Source: Oharaeibacter diazotrophicus (lineage in GTDB: Bacteria; Pseudomonadota; Alphaproteobacteria; Rhizobiales; Pleomorphomonadaceae). From it: a stretch of DNA of 64,000 nucleotides. The notes under the pieces were generated by a model. It did not search any database and was not told the DNA's origin. It saw nothing but the letters and a program-made list of their open reading frames with translations. This document shows positions 34,118-44,674 of this stretch, piece after piece; within the stretch, counting starts at the first letter, position 1; every line of letters starts with the position of its first letter. The translations under genes were made by a program, and so were the position numbers. The DNA lies in the NCBI RefSeq assembly GCF_004362745.1, contig NZ_SNXY01000006.1:620001-684000 (forward strand), written 5' to 3'.

Positions 34118-36474
34118 CGTTGCGTAGATCCGTCGGCTCCCGACTCCCAGCGGGACGGTCCCGCGCCCTGTGCGGGGTCGCCCTCGCGGCACTGATCGCG
34201 GCGTCGGGCGGGGCCCATGCGCAGGAGCAGGCGGCCGGTGCCGGCCTCGTCGACCTCGTGAAGGCGCAGGCGCCCGCCGGCGACGCGCGCATGCTGGTCG
34301 AAGCCGACAGCGTTCTCTACGACATCGACAGCCAGAGCATCGCCGCCGTCGGCAAGGTGGTGATCTACTACGGCGCCTACACGCTCCTCGCCGACCGCGT
34401 CGACGTCGACCGCAGGACCAAGCGCGTCACCGCCACCGGGTCCGTCGAACTCTCCGACGGCGACGGCAACGTGGTGCGCGGCGACAGCGTCGACCTCACC
34501 GACGACCTGCGCGACGGCGTCGCCGAGGGCCTCGAACTCGTCACCGCCGACCGCGTCGCCTTCACGGCGCGCAAGGCGACGCGCGCGGCCGACGACGTCA
34601 CCACCTTCGAGGAAGGCGTCTACCAGCCCTGCGTCGACTGCAACGGCGAGAAGGGGCGCAAGCCGATCTGGCAGATCCGGGCCAACCGGATCATCCACCG
34701 CCAGGGCGAGCGCACCATCACCTTCGAGGACGCCAAGTTCGAGTTCCTCGGCGTGCCGATCGCCTGGGTGCCGCGGCTGACGCAACCCGATCCCTCCGTG
34801 AAACGCCTGTCGGGCTTCCTGATGGCGCGGCCGACCTATTCGGAGAAGCTCGGTTTCGGGCTGTCGGTTCCCTATTTCTGGGCGCTGGCGCCGAACACGG
34901 ACGTGACCTTCTCGCCGGGCTACTACACCCGCCAGGGCGCCTTCGCGGATCTCGAGTTCCGCCACCGCACCATCGACGGCGCTTGGTCGATCCGGCTCGC
35001 CGGCCTCAACCAGTCCGATCCGAGCGTGTTCGGCGACCTCTCCGGCAACCGCGACTGGCGCGGCGGCGTGCTCTCCAAGGGCGAGTTCGCCCTCAACGAG
35101 CGCTGGAAGTGGGGCTGGAACATCGGCCTCGCCACCGATCGCTCGTTCTTCTCCGACTACGACCTGCCGGCGCCGAGCAGCTCCGACGCCGTCACCAACG
35201 AGCTCTACCTGACCGGCGTCGACGGTCGGAACCGCTTCGACGCCCACGCCTACGGCTTCTTCGTCCAGCAGGAGGACAGCACCGAGGCCGGCGCGCTGCC
35301 GCAGGACCTCGACCTGCAGAGCAAGCAGGCGCTGGCGGTGCCGGTGATCGACCATCAGGTCTACGCGCCCGAACCCGTGCTCGGCGGCGACTTCTCGGTC
35401 ACCAGCAACTTCACCACGGTGACGCGCCAGCGCACCGACGTGTTCGAATATTCCGACGGCACCACCCGCCTGCGCGGACCGGCCGGCACCTATTCGCGCG
35501 GCAGCATCGATGCGCTCTGGCGGCGCCGCTTCGTCGACGGCATCGGTCAGGTCTTCACCCCCTTCGCCTACTTCCGCGGCGACGTCTTCTTCAGTGCGCC
35601 GAAGGGCGACGGCGTCTCGAGCCCGTCGTCCGAGACCGAAGTCCGCGCCATGCCGGCGGTCGGCCTCGAGTACAGCTACCCGATCCAGATCCTGTCGCCG
35701 GTCGGCAGCCACGTGATCGAACCGGTGGCCCAACTGATCGTGCGCCCGAGCGAGACCGAGACGGCGAGCCTCGCCAACGACGACGCCCAGAGCCTCGTCT
35801 TCGACGCCAACTCGCTGTTCGACTACGACAAGTTCTCCGGCTACGACCGCGTCGAGGGCGGCACCCGCGCCAATCTCGGCCTGCGCTACGTCGGCCGGTT
35901 CGACAACGGCATGACGGTGTCGGGCGTCGCCGGCCGCTCCTTCCTGATCGCCGGCCAGAATTCCTTCGCCACCGACACGCCCTACGACACCGGCGAGGAC
36001 TCGGGCCTGCAGACCGATTCGTCGGACTGGGTCGGCTCGCTCGGCCTCAACACCAACCGCGGTCTGCTCGCCTACGTCTCCAGCCGCATCGACGGCGACG
36101 ACCTGTCGCCGAACCGGCTCGAGGCGCAGCTGATCGGCCTCTCCGGCCCGCTGACGACCGCCCTCACCTACGCTTTCGTGCGCAAGCAGCCCGACTACGG
36201 CCTCGACGAGGACCGCCAGGAGCTCCAGGCCTCCGGCAGCCTCCGGCTCGACGAGAACTGGCGCGCCTTCGGCTCGGTCCGGTTCGACCTCGTCAACGAG
36301 GAAGTGGTCCGCCACGCCTTCGGCGTCGCCTACGACGCCGAGGAGTTCTCGGTGTCGCTCAGCTACGCCGAGGACCGCTCGACCGAGGACACCGTGCCGG
36401 ACCGCACCGTCTACCTGCGGCTCGGGCTGCGCACCCTCGGCGACGCCTCGACCTCGATCGACGGCAACAACTGA
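34114..36474 (+). CDS. lptD: LPS-assembly outer-membrane protein LptD
   Basis: This 786-residue protein starts at a GTG that overlaps the lptG stop (GTGA), behind GGGAGGATGG. A signal peptide ends at GGAHA near residue 33. The N-terminal periplasmic OstA/LptA-like domain (about 55-200) joins the Lpt bridge. The C-terminal LptD barrel (about 270-786) inserts LPS into the outer leaflet with LptE. The alphaproteobacterial feature GVYQPCVDCNGEKGRKPIWQ, with its Cys-x-x-Cys pair, is present. Confidence 0.95.
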   Translation: MTLRRSVGSRLPAGRSRALCGVALAALIAASGGAHAQEQAAGAGLVDLVKAQAPAGDARMLVEADSVLYDIDSQSIAAVGKVVIYYGAYTLLADRVDVDRRTKRVTATGSVELSDGDGNVVRGDSVDLTDDLRDGVAEGLELVTADRVAFTARKATRAADDVTTFEEGVYQPCVDCNGEKGRKPIWQIRANRIIHRQGERTITFEDAKFEFLGVPIAWVPRLTQPDPSVKRLSGFLMARPTYSEKLGFGLSVPYFWALAPNTDVTFSPGYYTRQGAFADLEFRHRTIDGAWSIRLAGLNQSDPSVFGDLSGNRDWRGGVLSKGEFALNERWKWGWNIGLATDRSFFSDYDLPAPSSSDAVTNELYLTGVDGRNRFDAHAYGFFVQQEDSTEAGALPQDLDLQSKQALAVPVIDHQVYAPEPVLGGDFSVTSNFTTVTRQRTDVFEYSDGTTRLRGPAGTYSRGSIDALWRRRFVDGIGQVFTPFAYFRGDVFFSAPKGDGVSSPSSETEVRAMPAVGLEYSYPIQILSPVGSHVIEPVAQLIVRPSETETASLANDDAQSLVFDANSLFDYDKFSGYDRVEGGTRANLGLRYVGRFDNGMTVSGVAGRSFLIAGQNSFATDTPYDTGEDSGLQTDSSDWVGSLGLNTNRGLLAYVSSRIDGDDLSPNRLEAQLIGLSGPLTTALTYAFVRKQPDYGLDEDRQELQASGSLRLDENWRAFGSVRFDLVNEEVVRHAFGVAYDAEEFSVSLSYAEDRSTEDTVPDRTVYLRLGLRTLGDASTSIDGNN

Positions 36475-36545
36475 GCGCGGCACCCCCGACCGGCCATGTT
36501 TCGGTCGGAAAACATGTGCAATTTCGGGCATCCTGATCTACAAGA

Positions 36546-36563
36546 CCGTTCACCTTTGAACGG
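36546..36563 (+). promoter_or_regulatory. hairpin in the lptD-surA spacer
   Basis: CCGTTCA / TGAACGG, a perfect 7-bp stem around CCTT, 21 bases before the surA ATG. Two mutually exclusive inverted repeats (around CATGTTT...AAACATG) lie just upstream at about 36498-36526. It may act as an attenuator or mRNA processing site that separates expression of surA from lptD. Confidence 0.35.
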
Positions 36564-36584
36564 CCCGATCGCCCCTGAATCGCC

Positions 36585-37544
36585 ATGGACGGACACATGA
36601 CGCGCCCGACGTCGCCCCTGAAGACGCTCCTCGCCGCCGCGGCCGTCGCCGTTCTCGCGCTCGGTGCGCCGGCGACGCCGGCCCTGGCGCAGTCGTCCTC
36701 GATCAAGGTGGTGGTGAACGACGACGCCGTCACCTCGATGGACGTCTCCAACCGGGCGCGCCTTCTGCAGATCGCCAACAAGCTCGCCCCCGCGGCGGCG
36801 CAGAAGGCGGCCCTCGAGGAGCTCGTCAACGACACGCTCCGCCTGCAGGAGGCCAAGCGTCGCGGCATCGTCGTCCCCGAGGCCATGGTCGATCAGGCGA
36901 TCTCGGAGATCGCCGGCCGCTCCAAGATGAGCCCGGCGCAGTTCGCCCAGGCGCTCGGCGGCGCCGGCGTCAACATCCGCACCCTGAAGGACCGCATCCG
37001 CGCCCAGATGGCCTGGGGCCGGGTGGTCCGCGCCAAGGTGCAGCAGTCGGTCCGCCAGGAGCAGGACGACCTGATCGCGCAGATGCGCCGGCAGGAGAAG
37101 TCCGCGTCCGACCTCTCCGCCGAGGACTACGTGCTGCAGCGCATCGTGTTCACGCTGCCGTCCAAGGCCGGCGCGGCGGACGTCGACCGCCGCCGCAAGG
37201 AGGCCGAGAACCTGCGCGCCCGCTTCAAGGGCTGCGACAGCGGCATCGCGCTCGCCAAGCAGCTCCGCGAGGTCGCGGTGCTCAACGTCGGACGCAAGCT
37301 CGCCAGCGAGGTTCCCGCCGGCTTCCGCGACATGCTCAAGGAAACGCCCGAGGGCGGTCTGACCAAGCCGTCGGTCGCCGACAACGGCATCGAGATGTTC
37401 GCGGTCTGCCAGAAGATCAAGGTGCAGGGCGAGAGCGCGGTCTCCGCCGGCCTCGACGCCGAGACGCTCAACGACCAGGGCAAGAAGGTGTCCGACCAGC
37501 TGACGCAGGAGCTGCGTCAGAAGGCCAACATCACCTACCGCTGA
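36585..37544 (+). CDS. surA: SurA-like periplasmic chaperone / peptidyl-prolyl isomerase
   Basis: This 319-residue protein has a signal peptide (ending PALAQ near residue 40) and a SurA N-domain starting [22 protein letters not shown]. The C-terminal part corresponds to the parvulin region but looks divergent, so isomerase activity is doubtful. SurA escorts outer-membrane proteins, including LptD, to the BAM complex, fitting its place after lptD. The start could be the ATG at 36585 or at 36597; neither has a strong ribosome site. The stop overlaps the pdxA start (TGATG). Confidence 0.88.
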   Translation: MDGHMTRPTSPLKTLLAAAAVAVLALGAPATPALAQSSSIKVVVNDDAVTSMDVSNRARLLQIANKLAPAAAQKAALEELVNDTLRLQEAKRRGIVVPEAMVDQAISEIAGRSKMSPAQFAQALGGAGVNIRTLKDRIRAQMAWGRVVRAKVQQSVRQEQDDLIAQMRRQEKSASDLSAEDYVLQRIVFTLPSKAGAADVDRRRKEAENLRARFKGCDSGIALAKQLREVAVLNVGRKLASEVPAGFRDMLKETPEGGLTKPSVADNGIEMFAVCQKIKVQGESAVSAGLDAETLNDQGKKVSDQLTQELRQKANITYR

Positions 37545-38581
37545 TGACCGCGGACCCGGCCGCGCCGCCGCTGGCGGTTTCCGTCGGCGAGCCCGCCGGC
37601 ATCGGCGCCGAGGTCGTCGCCATGGCCTGGGCGCGCCGTGCCGTGGCCGGACTGGAGCCCTTCTACCTCCTCGCCGATCCCGCCTTCGTCGCCGCGCGCC
37701 TCGCCCGTGCCGGCATCGCGGTTCCGATCGCCGTGGTCGAGCCCGAGACGGCCGCCGCGCAATTCGCCGACGCCCTGCCCGTGGTGGCGGTCGACGGCGC
37801 CATGGGCGACCGGCCGGGCCGGCCCGATCCCGCCGACGCCGCCGCGGTGATCGCCGCGATCGAGACCGCCGTCGCCCACGTGCGGGACGGCCGCGCCGGC
37901 GCGGTGGTGACCGCGCCGATCCAGAAATCCAACCTCTACGCCGCCGGCTTCGCCTTCCCCGGCCACACCGAGTTCCTCGGCGCCGTCGCCGCGCGCCACT
38001 GGCCGGGCGCGCCCTGCGACCCGGTGATGATGCTGGCCGGGCCCGAGCTCTCCACCGTGCCGGTCACGGTCCACGTCGCGCTGAAGGACGTGCCGCGGCT
38101 CCTGACCCGCGAGCGCATCGTCGCGGTCGGCCGCATCGTCGCCGGCGACCTCGCCCGCCGATTCGGGATCGCCGACCCGCGGATCGCCGTCGCCGGCCTC
38201 AACCCGCACGCCGGCGAGGACGGCACCATGGGGCGCGAGGACCTCGAGATCGTCGGCCCGGCGGTGGCGGATCTGAAGGCCCTCGGCATCCGTGCCTCCG
38301 GCCCGTACCCGTCCGACACGCTGTTCCACCGCCGCGCCCGCACCGGCTACGACGTCGTGCTCGGCATGTACCACGACCAGGTGCTGATCCCGGTGAAGAC
38401 GATCGCCTTCGACGAGACCGTCAACGTCACGCTCGGCCTGCCCTTCGTGCGCACCTCGCCCGACCACGGCACCGCGCTCGACATCGCCGGCCGCGGTGTC
38501 GCCGATCCCGCCAGCATGGTGGCGGCACTGGCGCTCGCCGGCCGGATGGCGGCGACCGGCCGGACGGGAGCGCCGACGTGA
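37544..38581 (+). CDS. pdxA: 4-hydroxythreonine-4-phosphate dehydrogenase PdxA
   Basis: This 345-residue NAD-dependent, metal-binding enzyme of pyridoxal 5'-phosphate synthesis (DXP-dependent route) oxidises 4-phosphohydroxy-L-threonine. Family motifs include [10 protein letters not shown] near the N-terminus, [20 protein letters not shown], and the metal-site histidines in [11 protein letters not shown] and [12 protein letters not shown]. Translation is coupled to surA by a TGATG overlap and to rsmA by GTGA. The surA-pdxA-rsmA order is shared with E. coli. Confidence 0.96.
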   Translation: MTADPAAPPLAVSVGEPAGIGAEVVAMAWARRAVAGLEPFYLLADPAFVAARLARAGIAVPIAVVEPETAAAQFADALPVVAVDGAMGDRPGRPDPADAAAVIAAIETAVAHVRDGRAGAVVTAPIQKSNLYAAGFAFPGHTEFLGAVAARHWPGAPCDPVMMLAGPELSTVPVTVHVALKDVPRLLTRERIVAVGRIVAGDLARRFGIADPRIAVAGLNPHAGEDGTMGREDLEIVGPAVADLKALGIRASGPYPSDTLFHRRARTGYDVVLGMYHDQVLIPVKTIAFDETVNVTLGLPFVRTSPDHGTALDIAGRGVADPASMVAALALAGRMAATGRTGAPT

Positions 38582-39441
38582 GTCAAATCGACGACCTGCC
38601 GCCCCTGCGCGAGGTGATCGAGCGCCACGGCCTCCAGGCCCTGAAGAGCCTCGGCCAGAACTTCCTGCTCGACCTCAACCTCACCGCCCGCATCGCCCGC
38701 ACCGCCGGCCGCATCGACGACCTCGCGGTGGTCGAAGTCGGTCCGGGTCCCGGCGGCCTGACGCGCGCGCTGCTCGCGGTCGGCGCCGGCCGCGTGGTCG
38801 CGGTCGAGCGCGACCGGCGCGCCATCGCCGCGCTGGAGGAGGTCGCCGCGCATTATCCGGGCCGGCTCGACGTGATCGAGGGCGACGCCCTCGCCATCGA
38901 CACCGCGGCGCTCGGCGACGGCCCGGTCGCGATCGTCGCCAACCTGCCCTACAACATCGCGACGCCGCTCCTGACCGGCTGGCTCTCGGCCGAGCCGTGG
39001 CCGCCGCGCTGGCGCGTCATGGTGCTGATGTTCCAGAAGGAGGTCGCCGACCGCATCACCGCGGCGCCCGGCGACGACGCCTACGGCCGCCTCGCCGTGC
39101 TGACCGGCTGGCGGGCGATCGCCACGCAGATGTTCGACATCTCGCCCAAGGCCTTCGTGCCGCCGCCGAAGGTGACCTCGACCGTGGTGCACTTCGAGCC
39201 GCGGCCGGCGCCGCTGCCGTGCCGGCGCGAGAGCCTCGAGGCCGTCACCGCCGCCGCCTTCGGGCAGCGCCGCAAGATGCTGCGCCAGAGCCTGAAGGCG
39301 CTCGGCGTCGATGTCGCCGCCCTGGTCGAATCGGCCGGCCTCGACCCGACCGTCCGCGCCGAGACCGTCCCGGTCGCCGGCTTCGTCGCCCTCGCCAACG
39401 CCTGGGACAAGCTGCGCGGCGGGCGCGCGCCCGGGGGCTGA
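38578..39441 (+). CDS. rsmA: 16S rRNA dimethyladenosine transferase RsmA/KsgA
   Basis: This 287-residue SAM-dependent enzyme dimethylates two adjacent adenines (A1518/A1519, E. coli numbering) in 16S rRNA during small-subunit maturation. SAM motif I is [10 protein letters not shown] (51-60). The catalytic NLPYNI motif is present, as is the N-terminal [10 protein letters not shown]. The start is a GTG overlapping the pdxA stop. Loss of this enzyme gives kasugamycin resistance in other bacteria. Confidence 0.96.
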   Translation: MSQIDDLPPLREVIERHGLQALKSLGQNFLLDLNLTARIARTAGRIDDLAVVEVGPGPGGLTRALLAVGAGRVVAVERDRRAIAALEEVAAHYPGRLDVIEGDALAIDTAALGDGPVAIVANLPYNIATPLLTGWLSAEPWPPRWRVMVLMFQKEVADRITAAPGDDAYGRLAVLTGWRAIATQMFDISPKAFVPPPKVTSTVVHFEPRPAPLPCRRESLEAVTAAAFGQRRKMLRQSLKALGVDVAALVESAGLDPTVRAETVPVAGFVALANAWDKLRGGRAPGG

Positions 39442-39568
39442 GGCCGCGGTCGAGCGCCGTTTCGACGTGGAAGACGGCCCGATCGGTCCCGCGAGCCGAC
39501 GTGCCGCGGGACGTTCCGACGACGCCCTTGCCAGCCGGCCCGAACCCCACTATAAGCCGCCCCGTTGG

Positions 39569-39643
39569 GCGCCCTTCGTCTATCGGTTAGGACACTAGCC
39601 TTTCACGCTGGAGAGACGGGTTCGATTCCCGTAGGGCGTACCA
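39569..39643 (+). tRNA. tRNA-Glu (anticodon UUC)
   Basis: A 75-nt cloverleaf. Acceptor arms are GCGCCCT and AGGGCGT (first pair G-U); D-arm TCTATCGGTTAGGA; anticodon loop CTTTCAC gives UUC; T-arm ACGGGTTCGATTCCCGT; 3' CCA encoded at 39641-39643. Confidence 0.96.
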
Positions 39644-39710
39644 CCCCAACATTTCCCTGTGATTTCAACGAGCGACGAACGGCTTTTCAAGCCGTTTCGC
39701 AACCTGCTTA

Positions 39711-40340
39711 TCAGCCCTTCTCGGACGACCGCCGCGCCATCGCGTCGGCGATTCCAGTCGCGCCGGTCCGGCGCAGGCCGTCGACCGCGCCGGCGTGGTC
39801 GCGGGCGTCGCGATTCTGGCTGAGCTTCGATTTGGCGAGCGTGCGGACGATGTCGATCCGGAAGGCGACGATCGCTGCGAGCATCCGGTCCATGTAGTCG
39901 GCCGGGGCGTCGGCCATGCGCCAGGCGTCGGCGCCGTTGAGGCGGCGTTCGTGATGGCGGGTCAGGAGGCCGACGGCGGCGCGCTTGGCCTTGTCGTCGT
40001 GCTGGAACGCGATGGTGCCGTGGACGTGGACGACCTGGTAGTTCCAGGTCGGGACGTGGCGGTGGTGCTCGGCCTTGCCCGGATAGAAATTCGGCGACAC
40101 GTAGGCATCGTCGCCGCGGAAGATCGCCAGCACCTCCTGCCCCTCGGCGATCTCGCGGTGCATGGCGTTGGCGAGCGCGCAATGGCCGATCAGGGAGCCG
40201 TCGGCACCGACGAGCAGCGGCAGGTGGTTCGCGACCAGCCCTGACGCCGTCTGCGCGACCACGCAGGCGAGCGGGAAGGCCTCGAGCAACGCCGCGATCG
40301 CGGCGGCGTCGGTCTCGGCGAAATGGGCGGGCACGTACAT
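39711..40340 (-). CDS. PaiB-like FMN-binding protein
   Basis: This 209-residue protein starts MYVPAHFAETD at the ATG at 40338-40340. It is a split-barrel flavin-binding protein of the PaiB family: LVANHLPLLVGADG, AYVSPNFYPGKAEHHRHVPTWNYQVVHVHG and a C-terminal basic helix match the family. B. subtilis PaiB is described as a transcriptional regulator of sporulation and protease genes; many homologues are annotated as FMN-binding negative regulators without proof of DNA binding. No partner paiA is adjacent. Confidence 0.88.
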   Translation of the reverse strand: MYVPAHFAETDAAAIAALLEAFPLACVVAQTASGLVANHLPLLVGADGSLIGHCALANAMHREIAEGQEVLAIFRGDDAYVSPNFYPGKAEHHRHVPTWNYQVVHVHGTIAFQHDDKAKRAAVGLLTRHHERRLNGADAWRMADAPADYMDRMLAAIVAFRIDIVRTLAKSKLSQNRDARDHAGAVDGLRRTGATGIADAMARRSSEKG

Positions 40341-40450
40341 GGATCCGAATCCCCCGGGCTCACGGTCGATGCACGATCGTCGCCCGGGACGTCGGCACCG
40401 TGAAGGCGGCGCCGACGGCAAACTCCTGTTCCGCGACGGTGCGGAAAGCG

Positions 40451-41878
40451 TCAGTCCGCCAGCATCTTGCGGACACGCGCCTCGAGCCCCGAGGCGAAGC
40501 GGTTCACCTCCTCGGAGAGCGACGCGACCACCTCGGCCGCGCTGCGCGTCGCCGCCGCCTCGTCCGCGACCCGCACGATGGTGGCGGCGACGTCGGTCGC
40601 GACGGCGCGCTGTTCGTCGGTGGCGGCTGCGACTGCCGAAGAGATGCCGGCGATCCGCTGGACGCCGTCGATCGTGGTCGTCACGGACTGGGAGGTGCGC
40701 GTCGCCTCCGATTGGATCCGCCCGATTCGCTGGGTGATGTCGCCCGTCGACTTCGCGGTCTGGTCGGCGAGCGCCTTCACCTCGGCCGCGACGACGGCGA
40801 AGCCCTTGCCCATCTCGCCGGCGCGCGCCGCCTCGATGGTGGCGTTGAGGGCGAGCAGCTTGGTCTGCGCCGCGATGCTGTTCACGACGTCGAGGACCTC
40901 GCCGATGCTGCCGACCGCCGTGACGAGCTCCCGGAGCTGTTCGCGGGTCGCGGTGGTCGCCTCGCCTACTTCGCCAGCCTGCACCGCGGTTTCGCTGGTG
41001 CGCTGCGCCACCTCGGCGATCGCCGCTGCCTGCTCCTCGCCCGCAGCGGAGACCGTCGACGCCATGGCGTTGAGCTGCGAGGCGGTGGAGACCAGTTTCT
41101 CCGCGGCTGCAGCGACCCGCTTGGCGACCTCCTCCAGCCCTTCCACGGTCGCCGACAGCTCCTCGGCCATCTCGGCCTTCTCCGTCACGATCGACCAGAT
41201 CAGCAGCGGGCGGCCCGCGACGTGGCTGATCCTGAGATCGAGATATTCGGGTCCGACACGGATGCGCGCGTGATGCGGCACGCCGCGTCCGACGATCTCC
41301 CGCTGGTGCATCGGGCGCTTGTGGAATACGTCGATCGAGCTGCCGATCAACTGGTCGGCGGAGATCGGCAGGTGCGCCTCGAGACGGCGCAGCAGCGTCT
41401 TCGAGGTGGTATTGGCGTAGTCGATGACGAAGGTCGCGGGATCGCAGGTCATGACCGCGATCGGCAGGTCGTCGAGGGTGGCGAGCAGCGCCTCGGTGCG
41501 GCGGCGCTCGGCGCGGCGGGACGGCACTTCGATCGCCGTCTTGACGAAGCCGGCACCGTCCTGCATCGGCGAGTAGGTAGCCGCCAGCGTCACCAGCGAG
41601 CCGTCCTTGCGGAACCGCTCGAACTCGCCGGCCTGGATCCGCCCCGCCCTGAGATTGTTCCAGAACTCGGCATAGGCGGGCGAGTCCGCATAGGCGGGAT
41701 CGCAGAAGATCCGGTGGTGCTTGCCGATGATCTCCTCGGCGCGATAGCCCATCGTCCGGAGAAAATTCTCGTTCGCCTCGACGACCTTGCCGGACGCGTC
41801 GAAGCGGATGACGGCTTGTGCCTTGCTGATGGCGTCGAACTGCTCCGACGTTCCCTTGACAGAACGAAAGTTGAACAC
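40451..41878 (-). CDS. soluble PAS-containing methyl-accepting chemotaxis protein
   Basis: This 475-residue chemoreceptor has no membrane segment, so it should sense a cytoplasmic signal. Two PAS domains (about 10-115 and 120-230; the first has [18 protein letters not shown]) precede a signalling domain. The highly conserved hairpin tip is visible as [23 protein letters not shown] choose the GTG at 41876-41878, preceded by GGAG. The longer frame to 42001 adds 41 residues from an ATG lacking a ribosome site. It should act through CheA/CheW, which are not in the window. Confidence 0.88.
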   Translation of the reverse strand: MFNFRSVKGTSEQFDAISKAQAVIRFDASGKVVEANENFLRTMGYRAEEIIGKHHRIFCDPAYADSPAYAEFWNNLRAGRIQAGEFERFRKDGSLVTLAATYSPMQDGAGFVKTAIEVPSRRAERRRTEALLATLDDLPIAVMTCDPATFVIDYANTTSKTLLRRLEAHLPISADQLIGSSIDVFHKRPMHQREIVGRGVPHHARIRVGPEYLDLRISHVAGRPLLIWSIVTEKAEMAEELSATVEGLEEVAKRVAAAAEKLVSTASQLNAMASTVSAAGEEQAAAIAEVAQRTSETAVQAGEVGEATTATREQLRELVTAVGSIGEVLDVVNSIAAQTKLLALNATIEAARAGEMGKGFAVVAAEVKALADQTAKSTGDITQRIGRIQSEATRTSQSVTTTIDGVQRIAGISSAVAAATDEQRAVATDVAATIVRVADEAAATRSAAEVVASLSEEVNRFASGLEARVRKMLAD

Positions 41879-41935
41879 GACTGGCTCCGGGGGAAGAAGC
41901 GTGCCGGCCGATCGTCCAGCACGAAGGAAATTTGC

Positions 41936-41947
41936 TTCCCTAGGGAA
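41936..41947. promoter_or_regulatory. 12-bp perfect palindrome upstream of the chemoreceptor gene
   Basis: TTCCCTAGGGAA, 58 bases before the GTG start, could be an operator. The 393-bp spacer 41879-42271 between the chemoreceptor and TadG-like genes is lower in GC than its surroundings and holds no gene I can support. Confidence 0.3.
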
Positions 41948-42271
41948 CAGTTCGCGCATTAATACATCATGAAGATGAAAGCTAATGTGGATCACCGCCA
42001 AATTTGCGAATGATTACCGTTACATCGCTCAAGTTGACCCAAACGACCGGTGCACGGGTTATCGCCGTCGGTCACACGGAATACGCGGTAAAATTGTCAG
42101 ATCTGAAGCGGTGGCACGACCCACCATCGGTAGTCCTGTCCGCGATTCCACCTATCACTGCCGGACTCGACGCATGTGCGCATGTACGAATGTTTTCTTG
42201 TGGACCTCGTCGACCATGGCGCAGCGGCGACGCGACGATCGCCGCGACGACGCCGGCGGCGCCCCGTCCGC

Positions 42272-43555
42272 TCACCGCGACAGGCGCGGCGGCACGGCCC
42301 GGGCGTAGAGCGTCTTGAAGCTGTCGACGACCGATTCGGCGCTCGTGGCGAGGTGGTAGAGGTCGCCGCCACAGCGCTGCAGCGCGTAGGTGGTGTCGGC
42401 GTGGCGGTCGCCGTTGCGGCCGAGGAGGCTGGGCATGCCGAGCGTGGCATCGTAGCCCCAGTCCCCGGTCAGATCGAGATAGGGGACCTGGACGACCCCG
42501 ACCTTGGCGTTCTGCATGCGCAGGGTGTCGCAGACCGTCGGATCGAACTCGCGGACGTAGTCGCGCAGCGGCGTATCCCAGGTCCAGGTGCGGTTCGGGT
42601 CCTGCACGCCGTCGGTGAGCATCATGACGAGCTTGATCGCCTTGGCCCGCGACGTGCCGTCGCCACCGCCGCCGATCAGGCCGGGGATGGTGTCGGCATA
42701 CGTCCACCAGCGTGTTCCACCCACGGTCTCGCCGGACGTCTGGGGGGCGGCCGGCAGGTTGGCGCGGACCTGCACCATGTCGGTGGTCAGGGCGAGGTTG
42801 CGGCGCAGGGAATCGTCGAAGGTGTAGATCTGGACCCGGGTGTGGCCGACCGTGTCGATGTCCTCGATGTAGTCCGCGAAGTTCAGGACGCTTTGGCGGA
42901 TCAGGTCGTAGCGCAGCGTGACCCCGTTGGCGGCGGCCCAGGCGAAGGAATCGGCGCCCGGGTTGTCGTGGCAGGCGAAGGCACAGCGGACGTTGGCCAC
43001 GAGGCGGTCGATGTCGGCGGCGGTGGCGCCGAGTGCCATCGAGCCGGACGTGTCGACCAGCAGGGTGACGTCGACGTAGGGCGTCGACGTGCTCTCCGAC
43101 GACGACGACAGCGTGAAGTCGATCCTGTCGACGCCGATGATCCCGAGGAACGAAGTCGGCACCGAGACATCGGCGGTGGCGGTGACGGTGGAACCGAGGC
43201 CCGACGTCACCACCTCGGTACGGGCGTCCGCGAGCAGGCCCGTGGCATTCGACGAGGCGATGTAGGAGTCGACCGACGCGCTCGCCACCTTGGTACGCGC
43301 GGCGTCGGTGGCGGCGCGGCTCTCCATCAGGTTGGCCGCGGCCGTGACGACGGCCGTGTCGAGCACGCCGAGCGCGTAGTCGCGCTGACGGACGGCATAC
43401 CCGTAGTCGATGGCACACCCGACCGCGACGATGATCACCAGCATCGCCACGGCGAAGATCAGCGACACGGCGCCGCCCCGGTTCCCGGCGAGCCGACCCA
43501 GCGACCTGGAAACCGACCGCGGCGGACGGGGGGCAGGCGGCTGTGGCGTCAACAC
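42272..43555 (-). CDS. TadG-like pilus-assembly protein with von Willebrand A domain
   Basis: This 427-residue protein begins with a basic stretch and a single TadE/TadG-type membrane helix (NRGGAVSLIFAVAMLVIIVAVGCAIDYG split over about 25-52). A vWA domain with the metal-site motif DTSGS follows, with LMMLTDGVQD-like strands further on. TadG-type proteins are part of Flp/Tad pilus systems, exposed on the periplasmic side. I prefer the GTG at 43553-43555 (CGGAG ribosome site) to the ATG at 43585. No other tad genes are nearby, so it is an orphan here. Confidence 0.82.
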   Translation of the reverse strand: MLTPQPPAPRPPRSVSRSLGRLAGNRGGAVSLIFAVAMLVIIVAVGCAIDYGYAVRQRDYALGVLDTAVVTAAANLMESRAATDAARTKVASASVDSYIASSNATGLLADARTEVVTSGLGSTVTATADVSVPTSFLGIIGVDRIDFTLSSSSESTSTPYVDVTLLVDTSGSMALGATAADIDRLVANVRCAFACHDNPGADSFAWAAANGVTLRYDLIRQSVLNFADYIEDIDTVGHTRVQIYTFDDSLRRNLALTTDMVQVRANLPAAPQTSGETVGGTRWWTYADTIPGLIGGGGDGTSRAKAIKLVMMLTDGVQDPNRTWTWDTPLRDYVREFDPTVCDTLRMQNAKVGVVQVPYLDLTGDWGYDATLGMPSLLGRNGDRHADTTYALQRCGGDLYHLATSAESVVDSFKTLYARAVPPRLSR

Positions 43556-43765
43556 GAGGCTCCGGCAACGATGGCGGGTACACATGCAGCTTGCAGCAAG
43601 TTCTTGAAGATTCCCTTAGCCAAGTGCCTGTGGATCCTGCGGTATCGGGGCGTCGACCGCCCTTCGTGCAGCATCGCCCGCTTCGATCCCACGCCGTAGG
43701 GAGGTTCTCGCCGGCCGCGCCGTCGGCTATGACGGTCGCGACCCGAAACGGAGACGACCGCGGCC

Positions 43766-44674
43766 GTGCCCTCCCCCGCCGACGACCTGATCACCATCCG
43801 CGACCTCGTGCGCTACGCGGTGTCGCGCTTCAACGCCGCCGGGCTCTCCTTCGGCCACGGCACCTCGAGCGCGCTCGACGACGCGGTCTTCCTGGTGCTG
43901 GAGACGCTGAAACTACCGATCGACGAACTCGATCCCTGGCTCGACGCCCGCCTCACCTGCGCCGAGCGCGAGACGATCGTCGGCCTGATCGAACGTCGCG
44001 TCGACGAGAGGATCCCGACGCCCTATCTGGTCGGCCGCGCCTACATCCAGGGCATTCCGTTCCACGTCGACGAGCGGGTGATCGTGCCGCGCTCCTTCAT
44101 CGGCGAACTGCTGGTGTCCAGCCTCGTCGGTGGCGAAGGCTTCGCGTTGATCGACGACCCCGAGGCGGTGACCTCGGTGGTCGACATCTGCACCGGGTCC
44201 GGTTGCCTCGCGATCCTCGCCTCGCGGCTGTTCCCCAACGCCGAGGTCGACGCCGTGGACCTCTCGCCGGACGCGCTCGAGGTTGCGGCGATCAACGTCG
44301 AGACGCTCGGCGCCGACACGGTGCACCTCCACCAGGGCGACCTGTTCGGGCCGTTGGCCGGGCGGCGCTACGACCTCATCGTCACCAACCCGCCCTATGT
44401 CGAGGCGGAGGTGATGGCGGAACTGCCCGAGGAATACCGGCACGAACCGGAGATGGCGCTCGCCGGCGGCCATGACGGCCTCGACGTCGTGCGCCGCATC
44501 CTCGCCGCCGCACCCGACCACATCGCGCCCGGCGGCGGCCTGATCTGCGAGATCGGCACCGGCCGCGAGATCCTCGAGGCCGAGTATCCCGACCTGCCCT
44601 TCCTCTGGCTCGACACCGAGGAATCCGAGGCCGAGGTGTTCTGGCTGACCGCCGAGGCGCTCGGCGTCGCCTGA
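43766..44674 (+). CDS. prmB: ribosomal protein uL3 N5-glutamine methyltransferase PrmB
   Basis: This 302-residue protein of the HemK family methylates a glutamine of ribosomal protein L3 using SAM. The SAM motif is VVDICTGSGCLAI and the catalytic motif is NPPYVEAEVM. The N-terminal helical domain LITIRDLVRYAVSRFNAAGLSFGHGT is characteristic of PrmB rather than PrmC. It starts with GTG at 43766, with GGAG 12 bases upstream. It is a single gene before a 270-bp spacer. Confidence 0.92.
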   Translation: MPSPADDLITIRDLVRYAVSRFNAAGLSFGHGTSSALDDAVFLVLETLKLPIDELDPWLDARLTCAERETIVGLIERRVDERIPTPYLVGRAYIQGIPFHVDERVIVPRSFIGELLVSSLVGGEGFALIDDPEAVTSVVDICTGSGCLAILASRLFPNAEVDAVDLSPDALEVAAINVETLGADTVHLHQGDLFGPLAGRRYDLIVTNPPYVEAEVMAELPEEYRHEPEMALAGGHDGLDVVRRILAAAPDHIAPGGGLICEIGTGREILEAEYPDLPFLWLDTEESEAEVFWLTAEALGVA

